From assembly GCF_002159185.1 (NCBI RefSeq), contig NZ_NFHD01000028.1:1-45091 (forward strand): 45,091 nucleotides of DNA, read 5' to 3'. Below, in pieces: positions 39,547 to 45,091 of this stretch. The first letter of the stretch is position 1; each line of letters starts with the position of its first letter. A program made the position numbers and the translations under genes. The notes beneath the pieces were generated by a model. The model searched no databases and had not been told where the DNA came from. It saw only the letters and a list, made by a program, of their open reading frames with translations. The DNA comes from Gemmiger sp. An87 (lineage in GTDB: Bacteria > Bacillota > Clostridia > Oscillospirales > Ruminococcaceae).

Positions 39547-40302
39547 TTACACTTTTTTGCGCAGCAGCGAGAAGGAGAAGAAGTTGGTGTAGTAGGAAAG
39601 GGAGTACATCACCGGCCGGGTCAGCTTGGAAAAACTGATCTCATCCATCAGCAGCAGGGCCTCGTGGTCCGGCACCTCCAGTGTTTTGCGGATGGCTGCG
39701 TCGCCCAGCACGGCGCTGGTGTGGGTGACGGTGCTGGTCACCGAGACGCCGCACACCTCTTCCAGAATATCGAAGATGGGACGGGCAAAATCCTGCCGCT
39801 GGGCACTCTCATGGTCCAGCAGCTTGGCAGGCAGATAGTCCACCGAGTAGATCACCGGCATTTCTCCTGCCAGCACCCGCTTGCGCACCATCAGCACCGG
39901 GTCGCCCACCTCCAGCTCCAGCTGGTGGGCCAGGTGGCTGTCCGCGTTCAGCTGCTGCACCGAGATGCTGTCCGCATGGGGAACATAACCGGCGGCACGG
40001 ATCATGGCGCTGTATTCAAATTTCTGGTCCAGGCGGTTGTCCAGCGCCACGATACGCCGGTTCACCACGGTGCCGATGCCGCGCACCCGCTCCACGTAGC
40101 CTTCCCGCTCCAGCTCGGCCAGTGCGTCACGGATCACGGTGCGGCTGACGCCCAGGCGGGCCGCAAGCTCCACCTCGGCGGGCAGCCGCTCACAGCTCTC
40201 GTAAGGGCCGGTGCGCATCTCGCGCAGCAGCTGGGCTGCGATCTGCTGGCTGATCACCGCGCCGCCCAGCGGTCCCGCTTCACCGGTTTTTGCTTTTGCC
40301 AT
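39547..40302 (-). CDS. GntR-family regulator, HutC/UTRA subfamily
   Basis: A 251-residue regulator. The winged helix is around residues 15-80: ISQQIAAQLLREMRTGPYES, CERLPAEVELAARLGVSRTV, IRDALAELEREGYVERVRGI. The UTRA ligand domain follows, with typical LMVRKRVLAGEMPVIYSVDYLP and a final LLLMDEISFS, YSLSYYTNFF segment. UTRA regulators bind sugars, phosphosugars or organic acids. The ATG at 40302 has an AGGAGG nine bases upstream. An ATACTT-N6-AAGTAT palindrome overlaps its own -10 box, suggesting self-regulation. The neighbouring MATE gene is transcribed in the same direction with its own terminator. Confidence 0.9.
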   Translation of the reverse strand: MAKAKTGEAGPLGGAVISQQIAAQLLREMRTGPYESCERLPAEVELAARLGVSRTVIRDALAELEREGYVERVRGIGTVVNRRIVALDNRLDQKFEYSAMIRAAGYVPHADSISVQQLNADSHLAHQLELEVGDPVLMVRKRVLAGEMPVIYSVDYLPAKLLDHESAQRQDFARPIFDILEEVCGVSVTSTVTHTSAVLGDAAIRKTLEVPDHEALLLMDEISFSKLTRPVMYSLSYYTNFFSFSLLRKKV

Positions 40303-40332
40303 ATCCAATTGCCTCCTGCACACAAATAAATC

Positions 40333-40375
40333 ATACTTTAGAAAAAGTATAGCACAGCCCGGCCGGTTTGCGCAA
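40333..40375 (-). promoter_or_regulatory. Promoter and operator of the UTRA regulator
   Basis: Minus strand TTGCGC (40370-40375), 18 bp, TATACT (40346-40351). ATACTT-N6-AAGTAT (40333-40350) overlaps the -10 and the start. Confidence 0.6.
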
Positions 40376-40376
40376 C

Positions 40377-40417
40377 AAAAAAGCCCAAAGCAGCTCCAAA
40401 CAGGAATTGCTTCGGGC
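40377..40417 (-). terminator. Terminator of the second MATE gene
   Basis: Minus strand GCCC..AGCA and TGCT..GGGC arms followed by TTTTTTG. Confidence 0.75.
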
Positions 40418-40457
40418 AAAACAGCGCGGCACGGAAAAGCAGCGCTGCAAAAAGGAC

Positions 40458-41810
40458 TTAAACACCGCCCAGATGCTTGATTTTGGTGTTGTAGCTGCGC
40501 CGGAACAGGGTGAGCGCAAAGCACAGCGAAACCGCCTCGGCAATCAGGAAGGAGTACCATACCAGATTTACATTGCCGGGAAGCGACAGCAGCCAGGCAA
40601 TGGGCAGAATCAGCACCAGCTGGCGGAAGGCGCTCATCAGAAGGCTGTGCAGGCCTTCGCCCAGCGCCTGGAACAGACTGCTCAGCACAATGGCGATGCC
40701 CGCGAACACAAAGCTCAGCGAGATGATGCGCAGGGCGGGTTCACCGATGCGAGCCAGGTCGCCGCCGTCGTTGAAGAGCGCCAGCAGCTGACCGGGGAAC
40801 AGCTGGAACAGGGCGGTGCCGAAAATCATGATCACTGTGATGGAGATCATGGCGATTTTGGTACAGGCCAGGATGCGCTGCTTTTTGGCCGCGCCGTAGT
40901 TATAGCCCACAATAGGCACCAGGGCGCTGGTGAGGCCGAAGCCGGGCATGAATACGAAGTTCTGCAGCTTGAAGTAGATGCCCAGCACCGAAACGGCAGT
41001 CTCAGAGAAACCGGCCAGAATGAAGTTCATACCGAAGGTCATCACGCTGGAGATACTCTGCATGATGATGCTGGGCAGGCCCACCGAATAGATGCTCTTC
41101 ACGGTGGGCAGGTCAAAGCGCAGGGCGCTGATGCGCAGCTTGACCTCGTTGTTGTGGCGCAGATTCAGCCACAGGCAGACGCAGCAGCCGATCCACTGGC
41201 CGATCACGGTGGCCGCGGCCGCGCCTGCCACGCCCATCTTGGGCATACCGAACATGCCGAAAATCAGAATGGGGTCCAGAATGATGTTGATTACCGCGCC
41301 GGTGAGCTGACTGGCCATCTGGTAAATGGTTTTGCCGGTCACCTGGATTAGCCGCTCCAGGCAGATCTGCAAAAACATGCCAAGGCTGAACACCAGGCAG
41401 ATGCGCAGATAGGCCGCGCCGCCCTGGGCAACCTCCGGGTTTTTGGTGAAGAAGCTGAAGAACAGCTCCGAGAAAAAGAGTCCGAATACAGCGAACACCG
41501 CCCAGCTGGCCACCATGAGCAGAAGGCCGTTATGGGCCACCCGGTCGGCGGCCTTGCGGTCGCCCTCGCCCAGACGGCGGCTGAGCAGGGCGTTCACGCC
41601 GATGCTGGTACCCACCGATACCGAGATGGTGAGCATCTGCACCGGATAGGCGAAGCTTACAGCGGTGAGGGCCGCGTCGCTGAGGCGGGCCACAAAGATG
41701 CTGTCCACCACGTTATACAGCGCCTGTACCAGCATGCTGATCATGATGGGGAAGGCCATACCCAGCAGCAGCGGGGCCATCGGCTTGGTTCCCATGATGT
41801 TTTCCTTCAT
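40458..41810 (-). CDS. MATE-family efflux transporter (second)
   Basis: A 450-residue, 12-helix MATE protein with the classic opening MGTKPMAPLLLGMAFPIMIS, then MLVQALYNVVDSIFVARL, and the second-half LGIYFKLQNFVFMPGFGLTS, PIVGYNYGA. The ATG at 41810 is chosen; an ATG at 41828 lies inside the GGAGG-bearing region and cannot have its own ribosome site. It resembles the NorM/DinF-like branch common in gut Firmicutes. It has no regulator immediately next to it in an operon; the UTRA regulator is the nearest candidate. Confidence 0.9.
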   Translation of the reverse strand: MKENIMGTKPMAPLLLGMAFPIMISMLVQALYNVVDSIFVARLSDAALTAVSFAYPVQMLTISVSVGTSIGVNALLSRRLGEGDRKAADRVAHNGLLLMVASWAVFAVFGLFFSELFFSFFTKNPEVAQGGAAYLRICLVFSLGMFLQICLERLIQVTGKTIYQMASQLTGAVINIILDPILIFGMFGMPKMGVAGAAAATVIGQWIGCCVCLWLNLRHNNEVKLRISALRFDLPTVKSIYSVGLPSIIMQSISSVMTFGMNFILAGFSETAVSVLGIYFKLQNFVFMPGFGLTSALVPIVGYNYGAAKKQRILACTKIAMISITVIMIFGTALFQLFPGQLLALFNDGGDLARIGEPALRIISLSFVFAGIAIVLSSLFQALGEGLHSLLMSAFRQLVLILPIAWLLSLPGNVNLVWYSFLIAEAVSLCFALTLFRRSYNTKIKHLGGV

Positions 41811-41845
41811 TGTTTCACAATCCTCCATTTTCACACACAGTCAAA

Positions 41846-41861
41846 GCCCCTGTTTCGGGGC
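41846..41861 (-). promoter_or_regulatory. Leader hairpin upstream of the second MATE gene
   Basis: GCCCC-GAAACA-GGGGC on the minus strand, 35 bp upstream of the MATE start; no clear promoter is visible. Confidence 0.4.
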
Positions 41862-41867
41862 AAAACA

Positions 41868-41926
41868 AAGGAAACGGGGCGAAGTGCCGGTCCTTCTTCG
41901 GGAAAGGCGCTCGTCTCGTTTCCTTT
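41868..41926. terminator. Long terminator between the dnaI-like and MATE genes
   Basis: AAAGGAAACG (41868-41877) pairs with CGTTTCCTTT (41917-41926) around an inner imperfect stem; T-rich tails lie on both sides. Confidence 0.75.
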
Positions 41927-41963
41927 TTTGCAAGCAGATGGGGCAGGGCGGCCCCGTGATTGG

Positions 41964-42938
41964 TTACATCCGGCTTTTCAGGCCCCGGATGTCCTGCCCA
42001 AGAAACATCACCGGCTCGCAGCTGCCGCCCAAGCGGCTGGCGATTTTCTCGGTGTAGCGGGCCTCAAAGGCTTTACCGTCTACGATATTGGTGGTGTAGA
42101 TGGTGGGCCGGTTTTCCAGAATGCGGGTGTTCAGAATATTGTAAAAGCAGCTGGCCATGTAGGGGTTTACATACTCGGTGCCCAGATCATCCAGAATGAG
42201 CAGATCCGCCTCCATTACCGCCTCCAGCAGAGGGCAGCTGTCTGCAAAGCGTTCCCGCTCCAGCTGGCTGAACAGGTTCTGGGCGCAGATGTACACCACG
42301 TTGAAGCCCTTTTCCAGCACGGTTTTGGCAATGGCCAGGGCGGCATGGGTCTTGCCCAGGCCCGCGTTGCCGTAAATCAGCAGGTTGGCGTTTTTCATAT
42401 CGAATTCCCGGGCATAGGCCTGCAGGTAATTCAGATTGTCCTGCATCAGGGCGCGGATGTTCTCGCCGGTGGCCGGGTCGATGGCATCCGGGTAAAGCGA
42501 AAGGTCCATGCTCTCAAAGCTGCACAGGCTCAGCGGGGTCTCTTCGCTGATCTCCTTCCAGCGCAGCTGCCTTGCCAGCTTGCCCACGCAGGGGCACAGG
42601 CGGCCGTTTACCATGCCGGTGTCCTGGCAGTCCGGGCAGGTGTAACGGGGCTCCAGACTTTGGGGACCGTAGCCGTTTTCAGCCAGCAGCTGCCGGAGTT
42701 CCTCCTGGGTCTGGCGGCGCTGTTCGGCAACCGCCTGGCGCTCGGCCTGGGGCGCGCCCTTGGCGGCCAGCTCCATGGTGCGCAGCCCCAGCGACTGCAC
42801 CTGAGCCTCCAGCTCGCCCAGCCGGGGCAGGGCGGCCAGCGCACGGGCCCGGCGCTCCTGGGCCTGGGTCACCGCACGCTGGCGGCGGCTGGCCACCTGG
42901 CGCAGGGCTTCCCGGTAAAGTTCGTTTTTGGTGCGCAT
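41964..42938 (-). CDS. DnaC/DnaI-type helicase loader ATPase
   Basis: A 324-residue AAA+ helicase loader. A coiled-coil-rich N-terminal region (about 1-90), a zinc-binding element TCPDCQDTGMVNGRLCPC, then the ATPase with Walker A GNAGLGKTH and Walker B LLILDDLGTE, later SRLGG with the arginine finger. This arrangement is that of B. subtilis DnaI, which loads DnaB-type helicase. ATG at 42938 has AGGAGG in front. It is three bases after the dnaD-like stop, so the pair is translated from one message. No phage genes nearby: chromosomal primosome pair rather than prophage. Confidence 0.92.
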   Translation of the reverse strand: MRTKNELYREALRQVASRRQRAVTQAQERRARALAALPRLGELEAQVQSLGLRTMELAAKGAPQAERQAVAEQRRQTQEELRQLLAENGYGPQSLEPRYTCPDCQDTGMVNGRLCPCVGKLARQLRWKEISEETPLSLCSFESMDLSLYPDAIDPATGENIRALMQDNLNYLQAYAREFDMKNANLLIYGNAGLGKTHAALAIAKTVLEKGFNVVYICAQNLFSQLERERFADSCPLLEAVMEADLLILDDLGTEYVNPYMASCFYNILNTRILENRPTIYTTNIVDGKAFEARYTEKIASRLGGSCEPVMFLGQDIRGLKSRM

Positions 42939-42941
42939 GGC

Positions 42942-43850
42942 TTATTCCTCCTGTTTCAGGCGCAGCGGACGGCGTACAGGCCGCTGCAGGATGTCGTTGC
43001 CGCTGGGAGCCTGCCGGTCCACCCGCACGTTTGCACCGGCCAGCGAACCGCCGCCCCGGGCATCGGCAGGGGTGCGCCAGCCCTTGGCGTACCAGCTTTT
43101 CAGAATGCCGTTGATGTATTTGGGGTCCTTGCTGCCGTTGCCGTGCAGCACCGCCTCCTCCACCATGGCGTCCGAATAGCCGAACTCCTCGTACCAGCGG
43201 CGGATGCACCGCTTGTCTGCAAAGGTGAGCGACCCCACGGGTATGCCCAGAATGGCGGCGGCCTTTTCCTCCCGCTGGCCGCGTTCTTTCAGGCGCTGCA
43301 GGTAAGCCTCGGCCTCCTGACCGGTGGTCACACCCTCCTGAGCCCAGCGGTCCAGCTCCCGCTCCAGCTGGGTCACCGAGTGGCGGCCCTGGCTGGAAAT
43401 GTGCGCTGCGCAAAGCAGAATCAGATCCACCGGGATGCTCTCGTTCACATACAGCGACACCAGCCGCTGGATATCCTTCTGCCCCAGGCTCTGGCCCAGA
43501 TAGGCCTGGGCCTCGGTGGCCAGGGTGCTCACCATGGGGTCCCGCATGGCGGCCATGCGCAGCTCCTCGGCGGTGAGGGGCGGCTGCTTGACGGGAAGGG
43601 GAGCGGGGGGCGCGGCGTCCCGCTCCAGCTCCAGCAGGCCCACACCATGCCAGAAATCCAGCGCCTTCTGGGCGGCCTGCACATTCTTCAGCGCCAGAGC
43701 GTGGGCGATGTCCTTGGGGTCGGTGCTGTGGGTGGCCAGAATATAAAGCGCCACCCGCATGTGGTCGCCGGTGGCGCGGGTGAGATTGGTGAAGATCAGC
43801 TGAGGCACAGCGATGGAATCGCCGGTCTGGCTGCGCAGGCGGTAGGTCAT
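42942..43850 (-). CDS. DnaD-domain primosome protein
   Basis: A 302-residue protein with an N-terminal winged-helix-like DnaD part (YRLRSQTGDSIAVPQLIFTN; DPKDIAHALALKNVQAAQKA; LDFWHGVGLLELER) and two DnaD/DnaB_2 C-terminal modules. The first reads IQRLVSLYVNESIPVDLILL, AAHISSQGRH; the second has the YINGILKSWYAKGW signature (YxxxILxxW). The tandem DnaD module is known from Firmicute primosome proteins that prepare DNA for the DnaI loader. The ATG at 43850 is the first in-frame one consistent with the family; the sequence upstream has no similarity. Confidence 0.92.
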   Translation of the reverse strand: MTYRLRSQTGDSIAVPQLIFTNLTRATGDHMRVALYILATHSTDPKDIAHALALKNVQAAQKALDFWHGVGLLELERDAAPPAPLPVKQPPLTAEELRMAAMRDPMVSTLATEAQAYLGQSLGQKDIQRLVSLYVNESIPVDLILLCAAHISSQGRHSVTQLERELDRWAQEGVTTGQEAEAYLQRLKERGQREEKAAAILGIPVGSLTFADKRCIRRWYEEFGYSDAMVEEAVLHGNGSKDPKYINGILKSWYAKGWRTPADARGGGSLAGANVRVDRQAPSGNDILQRPVRRPLRLKQEE

Positions 43851-43898
43851 AGGGCAAGGGCTCCTTCTTCGTTCAAACAGGCATACAATGCAGCGCGG

Positions 43899-43945
43899 GC
43901 CGGGCAAAACTGCCGGCAGCCCATAAAATTACATCATAAAGCATA
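43899..43945 (-). promoter_or_regulatory. Possible promoter and leader hairpin of the dnaD-dnaI pair
   Basis: A TATGCT -10 candidate (43940-43945) with no convincing -35. GCCGG/CCGGC stem (43899-43917) follows about 16 bases on, then GAAGGAG. Confidence 0.35.
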
Positions 43946-44008
43946 CCACAAAATGCCCGGCCTGACCAGTGCCCCGCCGCAAAAAGCCCGCCATGGCCCG
44001 GCGGCGAA

Positions 44009-44077
44009 TTGACAAACCGGTCCGGGGCGTGTACCATTGGTTAAAAGAACAGTAATACCAGCGCCCGCGCCAGGGCG
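44009..44077 (+). promoter_or_regulatory. Promoter and leader hairpin of the degV gene
   Basis: TTGACA (44009-44014), 17 bp, TACCAT (44032-44037). The leader holds CGCCC/GGGCG (44062-44077) before a GGAGAGG ribosome site. Confidence 0.7.
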
Positions 44078-44095
44078 GAGAGGCGGATTGAGAAG

Positions 44096-44947
44096 ATGAA
44101 GATCGCAATTGTGACCGACACCAACAGCGGCATCTCGGAAAAGGAAGCCCAGAAGCTGGGGGTATACTGCCTGCCCATGCCCTTTTCGGTGGATGGACAG
44201 TGGATGCTGGAGGGCGTGGATCTGACGGCGGAGGAATTCTACCGGAGGCAGGCGGCCGGGGCCAATATCACCAGCAGCCAGCCCAGCCCGGAGACCGTGA
44301 CCAACTTGTGGGACAAGCTTCTGACCGAGTATGAGGCAGTGGTGCATATTCCCATGAGCAGCGGCCTGAGCGGAACCACCGCCACCGCGGTGGCCCTGGC
44401 GGCGGAATACGGCGGCCGGGTCCAGGTGGTGGACAACAAACGCATCTCGCTGCCCCAGCGCCAGTCGGTGCTGGATGCACAGGTGCTGGCAAAGCGGGGG
44501 CTGACCGCTGCCCAGATCAAGCAGAATCTGGAGGAAAATGCCATGAAGGCCAGCGTGTATCTGACGGTGGACACCTTGAAATACCTAAAAAAGGGCGGCC
44601 GGGTCACACCGGCGGCAGCTGCCATCGGCACCGTGCTGAACATCAAGCCTCTTTTGCAGATTCAGGGCGGCGGCATTGACGCCTATGGCAAGGTGCGTGG
44701 CTTGGCTCAGGCGCAGGATAAGCTGCTGGATGCTATCTGTGCCGATTTGACCGGCCGCTTTGACGGGATGCCCATGCACATCGGTGTGGCCTATTCCGGC
44801 GCGCCGGAGGTGGGCAAAAAGTGGCAGAAATATGTGCAGGAGCGCTTTCCCCGCTGTAAGGTACAGTGCAGTGCACTGGGTCTGAGCATCGCCTGCCATA
44901 CCGGTCCGGGTGCATTGGGTGTGGGCTGCTATTATTATGAAGAGTGA
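44096..44947 (+). CDS. DegV-family fatty-acid-binding protein
   Basis: A 283-residue protein of the DegV/FakB family, which binds a fatty acid and presents it to the FakA kinase for phospholipid synthesis. Motifs: IVTDTNSGIS near the start, the loop ITSSQPSP, SSGLSGT for the carboxylate, and KKGGRVTPAAAAIGTVLNIKP. No FakA gene is in the window, so the partner lies elsewhere. It stands alone with its own promoter and terminators. Confidence 0.93.
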   Translation: MKIAIVTDTNSGISEKEAQKLGVYCLPMPFSVDGQWMLEGVDLTAEEFYRRQAAGANITSSQPSPETVTNLWDKLLTEYEAVVHIPMSSGLSGTTATAVALAAEYGGRVQVVDNKRISLPQRQSVLDAQVLAKRGLTAAQIKQNLEENAMKASVYLTVDTLKYLKKGGRVTPAAAAIGTVLNIKPLLQIQGGGIDAYGKVRGLAQAQDKLLDAICADLTGRFDGMPMHIGVAYSGAPEVGKKWQKYVQERFPRCKVQCSALGLSIACHTGPGALGVGCYYYEE

Positions 44948-44960
44948 CGGATGAACGGAA

Positions 44961-44995
44961 AAGGGTGCGCCCCTCGAAAAGAGGGGCGCACCCTT
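44961..44995 (+). terminator. Gene-specific hairpin after degV
   Basis: AAGGGTGCGCCCCTC and GAGGGGCGCACCCTT around GAAAA, a perfect 15-bp stem without a T run of its own. Confidence 0.85.
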
Positions 44996-45053
44996 CAGCT
45001 TGTAGAAAAACCTGCTGTGACAATCAAGCCAGAGCAGGTTTTTTGCATGAAAA
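44995..45053. repeat. Dispersed hairpin repeat (right copy)
   Basis: Reverse complement of positions 41-99 at about 52 of 59 bases. AAAAACCTGCT (45006-45016) pairs with AGCAGGTTTTT (45033-45043), then T. Together with the preceding hairpin it makes a tandem terminator for degV, in the same order relative to the gene as at the left end. Confidence 0.85.
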
Positions 45054-45091
45054 GTAAAAGAACAGAGAAAAAGGAAGAAGATTTCCTCTCC
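45044..45091. other. Right edge of the window
   Basis: Purine-rich, AT-leaning sequence with no gene visible. Confidence 0.4.

Noticed and set aside
41964-43850. DnaD-DnaI pair as evidence of a prophage
   Set aside because: Phages often carry such pairs, but no integrase, terminase, capsid or lysis gene is present and the pair looks like the host primosome genes of Firmicutes.
41532-44012. 826-residue plus-strand frame over the MATE, dnaI and dnaD genes
   Set aside because: Shadow of three well-supported genes, no motif of its own.

Overview
The window looks like ordinary chromosome from a GC-rich, low-redundancy Firmicute, most likely a gut anaerobe of the Oscillospiraceae/Ruminococcaceae (Faecalibacterium, Gemmiger or Subdoligranulum type). 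The evidence is AGGAGG ribosome sites, sigma-A style promoters (TTGnnn, 17 bp, TATAAT), a DnaD-DnaI type primosome pair, ECF vitamin uptake, type III pantothenate kinase, DegV and ClpC families, and leading genes full of GC-rich codons. No rRNA, CRISPR array, transposase, integrase or phage structural gene was seen. The species assignment is inference from gene content and style.

Layout, left to right. 0.2-3.2 kb (minus): a sodium-coupled symporter, a LURP-one-like protein and a 23S rRNA uracil methyltransferase. 3.4-5.3 kb (plus): a MarR regulator with a MATE efflux pump. 5.4-9.2 kb (minus): a three-gene unit made of a leucine-rich-repeat protein, a VWA-like protein and a MoxR-type AAA ATPase. 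9.4-10.9 kb: a membrane acyltransferase and a YbjQ-family protein, divergently transcribed. 11.4-14.3 kb: a coenzyme A supply cluster with an ECF S component and CoaX on one strand and CoaBC divergent. 14.4-20.4 kb: a FadR-type regulator, then hypB, a 922-residue iron-sulfur flavoprotein, hypA and a multi-spanning membrane protein, with no hydrogenase gene in sight. 20.7-26.8 kb: a complete glycerophosphodiester uptake operon (ATPase, two permeases, binding lipoprotein, phosphodiesterase, HAD phosphatase), with a Pho-box-like repeat upstream. 26.9-32.7 kb (minus): an MFS transporter, an aconitase-family hydratase, and a CapA-GNAT pair. 32.8-34.6 kb: tRNA-Gly(CCC), a PHP phosphoesterase and a small TSCPD protein. 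34.8-37.1 kb: TetR plus an ABC exporter. 37.2-39.5 kb: a ClpC-like unfoldase without the middle domain. 39.5-43.9 kb (minus): a GntR-UTRA regulator, a second MATE pump, and the dnaI-like/dnaD pair. 44.1-45 kb: a DegV protein.

Three things deserve the closest look. First, the MoxR/VWA/LRR unit has the architecture of a MoxR-VWA chaperone system with an unusual third partner. Second, the HypB-flavoprotein-HypA-membrane protein unit suggests nickel handling tied to an electron-transfer enzyme outside the usual hydrogenase locus. Third, most transcription units in the window carry a compact GC-rich hairpin at or just after the predicted transcript start and before the ribosome site, and a near-identical 59-bp hairpin repeat lies downstream of the terminal genes at both ends of the window, in the same orientation relative to each gene.
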